Shown: positions 42,461-54,700, counted from the stretch's first letter. The stretch: DNA of 64,000 bases from Paralithodes platypus (GCA_032716605.1 CM064573.1:8037719-8101718); one strand, 5' to 3'. Made by a program: numbers and translations. Notes: generated by a model from the letters alone, not told the origin.

Positions 42461-42491
42461 GTCATGAAGTCCTCTCCAAATTGAGGTCTGC

Positions 42492-45400
42492 GGAGATAAG
42501 CTATGACTGAATGGCACCTGGTGTAATTAGGTTGCACGTAATAAGCTATGACTGACTGGCACTTGGTGTAATTAGGTTGCACGTAATAAGCTATGACTGA
42601 ATGGCACCAGGTGTAATTAGGTTGCACGTAATAAGCTATGACTGAATGGCACCTGGTGTAATTAGGTTGCACGTAATAAGCTATGACTGAATGGCACCTG
42701 GTGTAATTAGGTTGCACGTAATAAGCTATGACTGAATGGCACCTGGTGTAATTAGGTTGCACGTAATAAGCTATGACTGAATGGCACCAGGTGTAATTAG
42801 GTTGCACGTAATAAGCTATGACTGAATGGCACCTGGTGTAATTAGGTTGCACGTAATAAGCTATGACTGAATGGCACCAGGTGTAATTAGGTTGCACGTA
42901 ATATGCTATGACTGAATGGCACCTGGTGTAATTAGGTTGCACGTAATAAGCTATGAGTGAATGGCACCTGGTGTAATTAGGTTGCACGTAATAAGCTATG
43001 ACTGACTGGCACCTGGTGTAATTAGGTTGCACGTAATAAGCTATGACTGAATGGCACCTGGTGTAATTAGGTTGCACGTAATAAGCTATGACTGACTGGC
43101 ACCTGGTGTAATTAGGTTGCACGTAATAAGCTATGACTGAATGGCACCTGGTGTAATTAGGTTCCACGTAATAAGCTATGACTGAATGGCACCTGGTGTA
43201 ATTAGGTTGCACGTAATAAGCTATGACTGAATGGCACCAGGTGTAATTAGGTTGCACGTAATAAGCTATGACTGAATAGCACCTGGTGTAATTAGGTTGC
43301 AAGTAATAAGCTATGACTGACTGGCACCTGGTGTAATTAGGTTGCACGTAATAAGCTATGACTGAATGGCACCTGGTGTAATTAGGTTGCAAGTAATAAG
43401 CTATGACTGACTGGCACCTGGTGTAATTAGGTTGCACGTAATAAGCTATGACTGAATGGCACCAGGTGTAATTAGGTTGCACGTAATAAGCTATGACTGA
43501 CTGGCACCTGGTGTAATTAGGTTGCACGTAATAAGCTATGACTGAATGGCACCTGGTGTAATTAGGTTGCACGTAATAAGCTATGACTGAATGGCACCTG
43601 GTGTAATTAGGTTGCACGTAATAAGCTATGACTGAATGGCACCTGGTGTAATTAGGTTGCACGTAATAAGCTATGACTGAATGGCACCTGGTGTAATTAT
43701 GTTGCACGTAATAAGCTATGACTGAATGGCACCTGGTGTAATTAGGTTGCACGTAATAAGCTATGACTGAATGGCACCTGGTGTAATTAGGTTGCACGTA
43801 ATAAGCTATGACTGAATAGGTTGCACGTAATAAGCTATGACTGAATGGCACCAGGTGTAATTAGGTTGCAAGTAATAAGCTATGACTGACTGGCACCTGG
43901 TGTAATTAGGTTGCACGTAATAAGTTATGACTGAATGTCACCAGGTGTAATTAGGTTGCACGTAATAAGCTATGACTGACTGGCACCTGGTGTAATTAGG
44001 TTGCACGTAATAAGCTATGACTGAATGGCACCTGGTGTAATTAGGTTGCACATAATAAGCTATGACTGAATGGCACCTGGTGTAATTAGGTTGCACGTAA
44101 TAAGCTATGACTGAATGGCACCTGGTGTAATTAGGTTGCACGTAATAAGCTATGACTGAATGGCACCAGGTGTAATTAGGTTGCACGTAATAAGCTATGA
44201 CTGAATGGCACCTGGGTGTAATTAGGTTGCACGTAATAAGCTCTGACTGACTGGCACCTGGTGTAATTAGGTTGCACGTAATAAGCTATGACTGAATGGC
44301 ACCAGGTGTAATTAGGTTGCACGTAATAATCTATGACTGACTGGCACTTGGTGTAATTAGGTTGCACGTAATAAGCTATGACTGAATGGCACCTGGTGTA
44401 ATTAGGTTGCACGTAATAAGCTATGACTGAATGGCACCTGGTGTAATTAGGTTGCACATAATAAGCTATGACTGAATGGCACCAGGTGTAACTAGGTTGC
44501 ACGTAATAAGCTATGACTGAATGGCACCTGGTGTAATTAGGTTGCACGTAATAAGCTATGACTGAATGGCACCTGGTGTAAGTAGGTTGCACGTAATAAG
44601 CTATGACTGAATGGCACCTGGTGTAATTAGGTTGCACGTAATAAGCTATGACTGACTGGCACCTGGTGTAATTAGGTTGCACGTAATAAGCTATGACTGA
44701 ATGGCACCTGGTGTAATTAGGTTGCACGTAATAAGCTATGACTGAATGGCACCTGGTGTAATTAGGTTGCACATAATAAGCTATGACTGACTGGCACCTG
44801 GTGTAATTAGGTTGCACGTAATAAGCTATGACTGAATGGCACCTGGTGTAATTAGGTTGCATGTAATAAGCTATGACTGACTGGCACCTGGTGTAATTAG
44901 GTTGCATGTAATAAGCTATGACTGAATGGCACCTGGTGTAATTAGGTTGCACGTAATAAGCTATGACTGACTGGCACCTGGTGTAATTAGGTTGCACGTA
45001 ATAAGCTATGACTGAATGGCACCTGGTGTAATTAGGTTGCACGTAATAAGCTATGACTAAATGGCACCTGGTGTAATTAGGTTGCACGTAATAAGCTATG
45101 ACTGACTGGCACCTGGTGTAATTAGGTTGCACGTAATAAGCTATGACTGAATGGCACCTGGTTTAATTAGGTTGCACGTAATAAGCTATGACTGAATGGC
45201 ACCTGGTGTAATTAGGTTGCACGTAATAAGTTATGACTGAATGGCGCCTGGTGTAATTAGGTTGCACGTAATAAGCTATGACTGAATGGTACCTGGTGTA
45301 ATTAGGTTGCACGTAATAAGCTATGACTGAATGGCACCTGGTGTAATTAGGTTGCACGTAATAAGCTATGACTGAATGGCACCTGGCGTAATTAGGTTGC

Positions 45401-46128
45401 ACGTAATAAGCTATGACTGAATGGCACCTGGTGTAATTAGGTTGCACGTAATAAGCTATGACTGAATGGCACCTGGTGTAATTAGGTTGCACGTAATAAG
45501 CTATGACTGAATGGCACCTGGTGTAATTAGGTTGTACGTAATAAGCTATGACTGAATGGCACCTGGTAATTAGGTTGCACGTAATAAGCTATGACTGAAT
45601 GGCACCTGGTGTAATTAGGTTGTACGTAATAAGCTATGACTGAAGGGCACCTGATGTAATTAGGTTGCACGTAATAAGCTATGACTGAATGGCACCTGGT
45701 GTAATTAGGTTGCACGTAATAAGCTATGACTGACTGGCACCTGGTGTAATTAGGTTGCACGTAATAAGCTATGACTGACTGGCACCTGGTGTAATTAGGT
45801 TGCACGTAATAAGCTATGACTGACTGGCACCTGGTGTAATTAGGTTGCACGTAATAAGCTATGACTGACTGGCACCTGGTGTAATTAGGTTGCACGTAAT
45901 AAGCTATGACTGACTGGCACCTGGTGTAATTAGGTTGCACGTAATAAGCTATGACTGACTGGCACCTGGTGTAATTAGGTTGCACGTAATAAGCTATGAC
46001 TGACTGGCACCTGGTGTAATTAGGTTGCACGTAATAAGCTATGACTGACTGGCACCTGGTGTAATTAGGTTGCACGTAATAAGCTATGACTGACTGGCAC
46101 CTGGTGTAATTAGGTTGTACGTAATAAC
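42492..46128. repeat. 45 bp satellite, about 80 copies
   Basis: Units contain aataagctatgactga(a/c)tgg, cacc(t/a)ggtgtaattagg and ttgcacgt. Most copies are 95 percent or more alike. The minus-strand frames of up to 472 residues (repeat QPNYTRC(H/Q)SVIAYYV) arise because 45 is a multiple of three. There is no start context, upstream exon or domain. The centre CACC(T/A)GGTG is an imperfect palindrome and includes CACCTG/CAGGTG E-box strings. Confidence 0.95.
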
Positions 46129-46249
46129 CAATAAGAAGGTTCACGAGTCCCTTGACAAGATATAGAGAGCTCTGGTTATGGAAAATCCTGTGTTTGTAAT
46201 TATTTGTAACTTTTCTTAAATTCCTTGTCATTATCCACACCGGTCTTAA

Positions 46250-46463
46250 TTAACCCTTTCAAGCTCCAATACGCGTTTCTGTTCTGTTTTCTGGCTACTA
46301 TTAGGCGATTTTATTCAGATTAGTAACATTATATGAAAGTCAAAGGGTTGATTGAGATAGTATTCACCCTTTTAATACCCACAGATCCTTCCTAAGCTGC
46401 ATACAATTGTCTAATGATAGCCACATTAAACTGCTAAAACGCGTCAAAGCTTCAAGGGGTTAA
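46250..46463. mobile_element. MITE family F, copy 4
   Basis: TTAACCCTTTCAAGCTCC and AAGCTTCAAGGGGTTAA; the ends pair over about 16 bp and share the right TTAA with an A element. Confidence 0.72.
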
Positions 46464-46659
46464 GGGGAGGTATTTAGTTTCTTCCCTAGAACTCCATCAA
46501 ACTTAAAATTACACCCCCTAGACCCCCTTTCAAGATAAATTTGTACATTTTTCGGTAGAAAAATTTCCCGGCCCAAGGCCGGTTCCTCTCAAATTACAGG
46601 CTCGTCTAATAGTGTCCAGAGTATGATGAGAAGGACGTCCCTGGTACTGTAAGGGTTAA
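46460..46659 (-). mobile_element. Chimera: family A left part fused to family F right end
   Basis: TTAAGGGGAGGTATTTAG... follows family A to attacaggctcg (46607), where the sequence switches to tctaatagtgtccagagtat and the F terminus ggtactgtaagggttaa. The switch point falls on a short shared 'tcg' only. Confidence 0.65.
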
Positions 46660-46773
46660 TCCCAAAGACAAGTTGGTTAGGGTAGTACGTAGCGACCCTT
46701 TATGGGGAGAGTGTTAAAACATACACCCCCCCCCCCGGGCATAACACAATACTACACAGAAAGGACCCCAGCA

Positions 46774-47158
46774 TTAAGGGGGGTGACCTGTTTTTGTTCT
46801 GTCCTTTTCTATCTTTATCTGGCTTGTATCCATTTGGCCCCATTCAGCCTACTGTTTTAAGACGTTTATCCCCATCCAGGTGTAAATTTTTTACTGGTGA
46901 GCGGTAGCGAGCCAGCATATTTTTAATTTTTGTTTGACAGCAGGCTAAATTTGTACATTTTTCGATAGAAAAATTTCTCCGGCGAAGCCGGATTTCTTCA
47001 TATAATGCTGGCTCGCTATCGCTCGCCTGGAAGAAATCGACACCTACAGTAGATGGGGATAAACGTCTTAAAATAGTTGGCTGAATGGGGCCGAATGGAT
47101 ACAAGCCAGGGAAACAGAGAAAGGAGAAAAATAACCAAAAACAGGCCACCCCCCTTAA
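46774..47158. mobile_element. MITE family B, full-length
   Basis: TTAAGGGGGGTGACCTG to CAGGCCACCCCCCTTAA; arms are preserved, hairpin TCCGGCGAAGCCGGA intact. Confidence 0.92.
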
Positions 47159-47349
47159 GGGACTAGTGCTGGGTTTTTGGTCTCTCCCTTTTATCATATT
47201 CTAGCAACTATAAGACAATTAAATTCAAGTTAGGGACGACGACCTCTAGCAATAATAAGGCTCCAAACTAACCCAACCAACCTTTTTAACTACCACAGAT
47301 CCTTGCTAAGCTGTAGAATAGCGTCTAAATATAGCTAGAATACAATATC

Positions 47350-47478
47350 ATTAATCAACTTCACATCTAAACTCAATTAATGAAATCAACAAATACATGT
47401 ATGGCACTCCGAGGACTCGAACCTAGGATACTCACATCGAAATTCCGCGCACTATGTATTACGCTATCAAGACAGTTT
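47350..47478 (-). mobile_element. tRNA-derived SINE, copy 3, reverse
   Basis: B box ggactcgaacc at 47413-47423, A-box region attacgctatcaagac, tail at the left (caacttcacatctaaactca). Confidence 0.75.
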
Positions 47479-47481
47479 AAT

Positions 47482-47698
47482 TTAAGCCGGTATCACACGA
47501 GAGCTTTTATAGTCAACATTCGATGGTCAACATTTTGCAGGCAACATTTCTGGAGTATTTTGCACTGGTATCGGAAACTAGACTGATGATAGATAAATTA
47601 AAGTAACGGAAATATAATAAATGTTTACCCCATAAGCTGCCAGACCAGTGTTAAGGATAAATGTTGAGTGAAAAAGCGCTCGTGTGATACCGGCTTAA
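47482..47698. mobile_element. MITE family C, full-length
   Basis: TTAAGCCGGTATCACACGAG and CTCGTGTGATACCGGCTTAA: perfect 20 bp inverted ends including TTAA. Confidence 0.92.
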
Positions 47699-47894
47699 CA
47701 CACGTCGCTGGTACTCAAAGGGTTAATCCCAAAATAAAGTTGCCTAGCGTAGTACGTAGCGACCTTTATGGGGCGAGTGTCAATACATTCCCCCCCCCCC
47801 CCCCCCCCCCCCGACCATAACACAGTAATAAACAGGAAGGACCCCAGGATGCTTTTTTTTTTTTTTTTTTTTTTTTTTTTTGTATTGTGTTGTC

Positions 47895-48237
47895 TATTAA
47901 TTCATATATCCATGTATTTTGTAGTTTCCTCCCTAGACCTCCATCAAACTTAAGAAAACCACCCCTAGATCCCCTTTTAAGATGAATTTGAAAAAAAATC
48001 GGTAGAAAAATGTCCCGGCCATAGGCCGATTCCTTCTAAAATTACAGGCTCGCTATCGTTCGCCAGGAAAAAATCGACACATACATGGTACGATAGGTCT
48101 AAATACTGGCAAAGAAATGGGTCGAAAGGTCTCAAAATCGCCAAACTAATGGGCCGAACGTCTTAAAATGTCAAAACTAATGGGGCTAAGCACGAGGGAA
48201 GAGGGGGACCATAATAACGCCCCATCTCCCCTTAAGG
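47895..48237 (-). mobile_element. MITE family A variant, reverse
   Basis: From attttgtagtttcctcccta to aacgccccatctccccttaa; poly-C and poly-T runs (47791-47880) replace the left terminus. Confidence 0.78.
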
Positions 48238-48298
48238 ATTATTTAGTGGTGACCTGACACTTGTACCTCACTCTTTGTCAATATGTGTATAAGGGCTC

Positions 48299-48432
<134 letters not shown>

Positions 48433-48465
48433 ATGAGAGAGAGATAGATAGATAAAGCGATATAT

Positions 48466-49690
48466 TCGCTTTATCAATTTGTTCGAACGCCGACCCGTGG
48501 TAATAACGTTCTTGACATTGTACTTGCAACAAAAGAAGAATTAATAGAAAATTTGAATGTTGGTGATGAATTCAGTAACAGCGACCATCGTACGATAACT
48601 TTCAATTTAAAGTTTACTAGTAACGAACCAAATAGTAGCATCGAAAAAGTCCCTAATTTCAAGAAAGCAAACTTTCATAAACTTAGAGCTATGTTTAAAG
48701 AAACTGACTGGAGCTTTTTATTAACAATAACGACATAAATACATCTTGGAAGTTATTCGAAACCACTTACCTAAAAGCAGTGCAAGACTGCATACCATCG
48801 AAAATACGGCGTCCAGGCCATAATAATAAGCTCAAATGGTGGAATAAACATATTTCAAACTGCCTGCTTGCTAAAAAATTTGCTAATGATAGATTAAAAT
48901 CCTCACAAAATGATGAAGAACGGGTGAAATTTGTAGAGCTACGACGCAAAGCCAAAAAGTTAATTAAGCAAAGTAAAAAGACCCTAGAGTTACATATTGC
49001 GAATCAAAGTAAAACAAACCCGAAATAATTCTATAGTTATATCAGAAAGAAAAAGTAGTTACGTCAACTGTTGGACCGTTAGTCGATGAAAATGGAGAAT
49101 ACACCAAAGACGAAGTACAAATGAGTAATGCCCTCAATACCTTCTTTGCATCAGTTTTTACAACAGAAGACCTCAGTGATATCCCTACACCATCGCCGAT
49201 TCAGATTGATAATTCAGATGTTCTAAGCAATATCACCGTTACAGAGAGAAGTATTGAATTGTTTAGATAAACTCAAGGTAAATAAAACACCTGGACCTGA
49301 TACAATCTCGCCTAGAGTTCTAAAGGAAGCTAAGGATGAGCTCTCCAAACCACTGACATTACTATTCAATAAATCCTTGCAGTCTGGAACTATGCCTGAT
49401 CAGTGGAAGATAGCCAACGTAACACCGATATTAAAAAAAGGCACAATTCCTACCCAGTAACGATCGTCCAATTAGCTTAACCTCAGTTGTATGTAAAATG
49501 CTAGAAACGGTCATAAGAGACAGACTCATAAATCACTTAGAGGAAAATAACATACTTAAAGATACTCAACACGGCTTTCGTAAAAAACGTTCCTGTTTAA
49601 CAAACCTCTTAGACTTCTTCCACGATATCCTCAACCTCTACGATGAGAGTAAAGCTGTAGATATTATATACCTTTATTTTCAAAAGATCT
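48466..49690 (+). mobile_element. CT-associated LINE, endonuclease end to RT motif A
   Basis: Reads GNNVLDIVLATKEELIENLN, SDHRTITFNLKFTSNEPN, IRRPGHNNKLKWWN, DKLKVNKTPGPDTISPRVLK, DQWKIANVTPILKKG, then QHGFRKKRSCLTNLLDFF and VDIIYLYFQK. The catalytic Asp of motif A (YLDFQKAFD in the 18.7 kb copy) is Tyr. Four frameshifts. It breaks off at FQK, where a Penelope-like sequence continues in the same frame. Confidence 0.85.
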
Positions 49691-50379
49691 TCTACCGCAA
49701 TTACATGTCCTCTGAACACAAAAATGACGAGGCCGTCTTAAAAGAAATAATCTCCAAGCATGTCCACCCAACCAACCCGGAAAACAAAATCAAATTAATA
49801 ATTTATTACAAATCCCCCAAGACCTCCAACCTCGTTCTCCGCAACAAACCAGCCTCCACCAAGATAAAGAGCCCGATGACCGACGATCACGTCATTTACC
49901 AACATACCTGTAATTATGAGGACTGTGGACCTCATTCCTATATTGGTATGACGCAGACTCGTCTTTCACGTCGGTTAACTCTTCACCTTCAGGCTGGAGC
50001 CATCAAAGACCACTATCTCACCCCTAACCACCCTCACCTCACACGCAACGAGTTAGAGAAACACACCACCATACTCGATAAAGAAAGTGACCCAAGGAGA
50101 TTACCTATACTCGAAGCTTTATATATCCAAGCCTTACATCCCAACATCAACAACCAAACTCTGGACCTTCAGATCCTTCCTTCTGCCAAAAGGCACTACC
50201 CTACAGGACCTAACACCCCTCCTCGCCCCCCGGTGCCCTTGACGCAGCCCCCCGCGCTACCTCCTTCAGCTTCGTCTTCTGCAGGCGCCACACAACTTAG
50301 GCCACGCCCCTCGACACGCAGCCAATCAGCTTTGCCCCCACCTACTGACCACCATCCCGCATCCAGTGCGCATGCGTGA
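49691..50379 (+). mobile_element. Penelope-like element C-terminus with GIY-YIG endonuclease
   Basis: This is part of a 293-codon open frame starting in the LINE at 49498. Residues 64-293 resemble the end of a Penelope-like element: LIIYYKSPKTSNLVLRNKP linker, CNYEDC (Cys pair, about 138-143), VIY (132-134) and SYIG (147-150) of the GIY-YIG fold, R158/R159, H163, H172 and catalytic-type E206 in LEALYIQALHPNINNQ. The last 60 residues are Pro/Ser-rich. In this class the endonuclease nicks DNA to prime reverse transcription by the N-terminal RT, which is missing here. The domain looks intact though the element is not. Confidence 0.85.
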
Positions 50380-50592
50380 AGCGGTTAACCCCTTCTCTCT
50401 CCTAGTTTACGCTTCCACCAATAGCAGACTTTTGCCCCCTGCTTTCCGCCTCCTCTGATCCTCCACCCTCTATATATACCCTTCCTGTTTACCTTTTATA
50501 TCATTCCTTCCTTACTTGATAATGCTGGTTGTCCAGTGAAACGCGTCGTATATCCTGTATCATCATGTACATTTATGTAACCCTGTACCACC
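50380..50592 (+). promoter_or_regulatory. Penelope spacer (pseudo-LTR) with TATA-like box and hammerhead-like motif
   Basis: ctatatatac at 50469-50478 is TATA-like. At 50515-50547, ttgataat, a hairpin gctgg-ttgt-ccagt, then GAAACGCGTC followed by gtatatcc resemble the hammerhead ribozyme order (CUGANGA, stem II, GAAA, short stem III, GUC, stem I). The CUGANGA box is imperfect (TTGATAA). Hammerhead motifs are known in Penelope-like elements. Confidence 0.55.
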
Positions 50593-50745
50593 ATGAATTT
50601 TGCTAATCTCCTTCATCTACTTCCTGCCACCCAGCGAAAACTCATCAGAGACCTGGAAACTTTGAATAATAAAATTTCCAACGCAGAAATTGCCATTTCT
50701 TTCAACCTCGGATGTATTAAAGAAAATTTATTACCTGGCTTTACT

Positions 50746-50750
<5 letters not shown>
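50593..50750 (+). mobile_element. N-terminus of a second Penelope-like copy
   Basis: MNFANLLHLLPATQRKLIRD, LETLNNKISNAEIAISFNLG and CIKENLLPGFTNI are open from an ATG, then stopped by an (AT)n tract. The KLIRDLE..NNKI......FN..CI...LLP.FTN pattern is characteristic of the start of Penelope-like proteins. With the preceding C-terminus it forms the head-to-tail arrangement common in these elements. Confidence 0.75.

Positions 50751-50838
<88 letters not shown>
50751..50838. repeat. (AT)n then (GA)n microsatellite
   Basis: About 60 bp of AT and 28 bp of GA directly after the Penelope fragment. Confidence 0.95.
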
Positions 50839-50842
<4 letters not shown>

Positions 50843-50973
50843 TCCTAAAAAACTAACCCTAGCCCTAAATAAAGTAGGGCTGTGAACCTCCTCAGTAATT
50901 ATATGGAGTGGAAAGAGAAGATAACAGAGATTGTGACCTCTGCCAACTCAACCAGTGTTTAGGGGTTGTACTG

Positions 50974-51362
50974 TTAAGGGGGGTAAAAACAATTTTTTTT
51001 TTTATCTTTTTCTCCTTTTCTCTCTTTCTCTGGCTTGTATCCATTCGGCCCCATTCAGCCAACTGTTTTAAGACGTTTATCCCCATCGAGGTGTCTATTT
51101 ATTCCTGGCATGCGATAGCGAGCAAGCATTGTATGGAGAAATCCGGCTTCGCCGGAGAGATTTTTCTATCGAAAAATTTACAAATTTAGGTTGCTGTCAA
51201 AACAAAAATATACATATGCTGGCTCGCTACCGCTCGCCAGGAAAATATTGACACCTGGATGGGGGTAAACGTTTTAAAACAGTAGGCTAAATGGGGCCAA
51301 ATAGATACAAGCCAAATAGAGAGGGAGAGAAAGAGAACAAAAAGCGATGTGGGCTCCCTTAA
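50974..51362. mobile_element. MITE family B, full-length
   Basis: TTAAGGGGGGTAAAAACA and GATGTGGGCTCCCTTAA; hairpin TCCGGCTTCGCCGGA at about 51142. The outer 15 bp no longer pair well. Confidence 0.85.
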
Positions 51363-51571
51363 TATCCTTCCTGTAACTATGACATCTTATTTCATTATAT
51401 TACTGTTCTTTTTAGACGGTTTTTTGTAGATTAAGATGGATCTGAGGTAGTAAATGGGTTAAGTGAGACAGTTCTTAGCTTGATCATTCATGGAGGGCCT
51501 TTTTAAACCTAATTAAGTCGTCTAATAGTAGCCAGAATAAAGTTAAAAAGACGTCGCCGGTACAAGAGTTA
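51363..51571. mobile_element. MITE family F, degraded copy
   Basis: tatccttcctgtaactatga to cgtcgccggtacaagagtta; identified by ttaagtcgtctaatagtagc. Confidence 0.55.
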
Positions 51572-51592
51572 AATGTATTCCATAATATACCG

Positions 51593-51593
<1 letters not shown>

Positions 51594-51632
<39 letters not shown>
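51594..51632. repeat. (TA)n microsatellite
   Basis: Separates the F element from the LINE tail. Confidence 0.95.
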
Positions 51633-51637
<5 letters not shown>

Positions 51638-51712
51638 ACTGCAGTACTGTTGAAACCTTAAAACATCGCTTAGACAAATATCTCTCCCTTACTCCGTGAC
51701 TGACTGGGTGTA
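51632..51712 (+). mobile_element. LINE C-terminal tip that seeds the 55 bp satellite
   Basis: Reads IIDCSTVETLKHRLDKYLSL, then a stop and a short 3' UTR (gactgactgggtgtacagct) that runs straight into the first satellite unit. The 'DCSTV..FK.RLDKYL' pattern matches the ends of the LINEs at 2061-2333 and 41.5 kb. Confidence 0.75.
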
Positions 51713-54700
51713 CAGCTGCATACCAGACACGCCCACAGTATCTCGTCTGGTGGAATAGGTAGTTATATTTTATCATACCAGACACGCCCACAGTATCTCG
51801 TCTGGTGGAATAGGTAGTTATATTTTATCATACCAGACACGCCCACAGTATCTCGTCTGGTGGAATAGGTAGTTATATTTTATCATACCAGACACGCCCA
51901 CAGTATCTCGTCTGGTGGAATAGGTAGTTATATTTTATCATACCAGACACGCCCACAGTATCTCGTCTGGTGGAATAGGTTATTATATTTTATCATACCA
52001 GACACGCCCACAGTATCTCGTCTGGTGGAATAGGTAGTTATATTTTATCATACCAGACACGCCCACAGTATCTCGTCTGGTGGAATAGGTAGTTATATTT
52101 TATCATACCAGACACGCCCACAGTATCTCGTCTGGTGGAATAGGTAGTTATATTTTATCATACCAGACACGCCCATAGTATCTCGTCTGGTGGAATAGAT
52201 AGTTATATTTTATCATACCAGACACGCCCACAGTATCTCGTCTGGTGGAATAGATAGTTATATTTTATCATACCAGACACGCCCACAGTATCTCGTCTGG
52301 TGGAATAGATAGTTATATTTTATCATACCAGACACGCCCACAGTATCTCGTCTGGTGGAATAGATAGTTATATTTTATCATACCAGACACGCCCACAGTA
52401 TCTCGTCTGGTGGAATAGATAGTTATATTTCATCATACCAGACACGCCCACAGTATCTCGTCTGGTGGAATAGATAGTTATATTTTATCATACCAGACAC
52501 GCCCACAGTATCTCGTCTGGTGGAATAGGTAGTTATATTTTATCATACCAGACACGCCCACAGTATCTCGTCTGGTGGAATAGATAGTTATATTTTATCA
52601 TACCAGACACGCCCACAGTATCTCGTCTGGTGGAATAGATAGTTATATTTTATCATACCAGACACGCCCATAGTATCTCGTCTGGTGGAATAGATAGTTA
52701 TATTTTATCATACCAGACACGCCCATAGTATCTCGTCTGGTGGAATAGATAGTTATATTTTATCATACCAGACACGCCCATAGTATCTCGTCTGGTGGAA
52801 TAGATAGTTATATTTTATCATACCAGACACGCCCATAGTATCTCGTCTGGTGGAATAGATAGTTATATTTTATCATACCAGACACGCCCATAGTATCTCG
52901 TCTGGTGGAATAGATAGTTATATTTCATCATACCAGACACGCCCATAGTATCTCGTCTGGTGGAATAGGTAGTTATATTTTATCATACCAGACACGCCCA
53001 CAGTATCTCGTCTGGTGGAATAGATAGTTATATTTTATCATACCAGACACGCCCACAGTATCTCGTCTGGTGGAATAGATAGTTATATTTTATCATACCA
53101 GACACGCCCATAGTATCTCGTCTGGTGGAATAGATAGTTATATTTCATCATACCAGACACGCCCACAGTATCTCGTCTGGTGGAATAGATAGTTATATTT
53201 TATCATACCAGACACGCCCACAGTATCTCGTCTGGTGGAATAGATAGTTATATTTTATCATACCAGACACACCCACAGTATCTCGTCTGGTGAAATAGAT
53301 AGTTATATTTCATCATACCAGACACGCCCACAGTATCTCGTCTGGTGGAATAGATAGTTATATTTCATCATACCAGACACGCCCACAGTATCTCGTCTGG
53401 TGGAATAGATAGTTATATTTCATCATACCAGACACGCCCACAGTATCTCGTCTGGTGGAATAGATAGTTATATTTTATCATACCAGACACGCCCACAGTA
53501 TCTCGTCTGGTGGAATAGGTAGTTATATTTCATCATACCAGACACGCCCACAGTATCTCGTCTGGTGGAATAGATAGTTATATTTCATCATACCAGACAC
53601 GCCCATAGTATCTCGTCTGGTGGAATAGATAGTTATATTTCATCATACCAGACACGCCCATAGTATCTCGTCTGGTGGAATAGATAGTTATATTTCATCA
53701 TACCAGACACGCCCACAGTATCTCGTCTGGTGGAATAGGTAGTTATATTTTATCATACCAGACACGCCCATAGTATCTCGTCTGGTGGAATAGATAGTTA
53801 TATTTCATCATACCAGACACGCCCACAGTATCTCGTCTGGTGGAATAGATAGTTATATTTTATCATACCAGACACGCCCACAGTATCTCGTCTGGTGGAA
53901 TAGATAGTTATATTTCATCATACCAGACACGCCCACAGTATCTCGTCTGGTGGAATAGATAGTTATATTTCATCATACCAGACACGCCCACAGTATCTCG
54001 TCTGGTGGAATAGATAGTTATATTTCATCATACCAGACACGCCCACAGTATCTCGTCTGGTGGAATAGATAGTTATATTTCATCATACCAGACACGCCCA
54101 CAGTATCTCGTCTGGTGGAATAGATAGTTATATTTTATCATACCAGACACGCCCACAGTATCTCGTCTGGTGGAATAGATAGTTATATTTCATCATACCA
54201 GACACGCCCACAGTATCTCGTCTGGTGGAATAGATAGTTATATTTCATCATACCAGACACGCCCACAGTATCTCGTCTGGTGGAATAGATAGTTTATTTC
54301 ATCATACCAGACACGCCCACAGTATCTCGTCTGGTGGAATAGATAGTTATATTTCATCATAACAGACACGCCCACAGTATCTCGTCTGGTGGAATAGATA
54401 GTTATATTTCATCATACCAGACACGCCCAGTATCTCGTCTGGTGGAATAGATAGTTATATTTCATCATACCAGACACGCCCACAGTATCTCGTCTGGTGG
54501 AATAGATAGTTATATTTCATCATACCAGACACGCCCACAGTATCTCGTCTGGTGGAATAGATAGTTATATTTCATCATACCAGACACGCCCACAGTATCT
54601 CGTCTGGTGGAATAGATAGTTATATTTTATCATACCAGACACGCCCACAGTATCTCGTCTGGTGGAATAGATAGTTATATTTTATCATACCAGACACGCC

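Larger units (their letters stand above)
47162..47727. mobile_element. MITE family F, copy 5, split by a SINE and a C element
   Basis: The left part ends agctagaatacaatatc(a), and the right part resumes at 47699 with cacacgtcgctggtactcaa then agggttaa. Confidence 0.68.

Noticed and set aside
42433..46240. Long minus-strand frames with a 15-residue repeat (QPNYTRCHSVIAYYV)
   Set aside because: The 45 bp satellite period is divisible by three and the unit lacks stops in that frame. Variants change amino acids freely (H/Q, R/W) and indels shift the frame between blocks.
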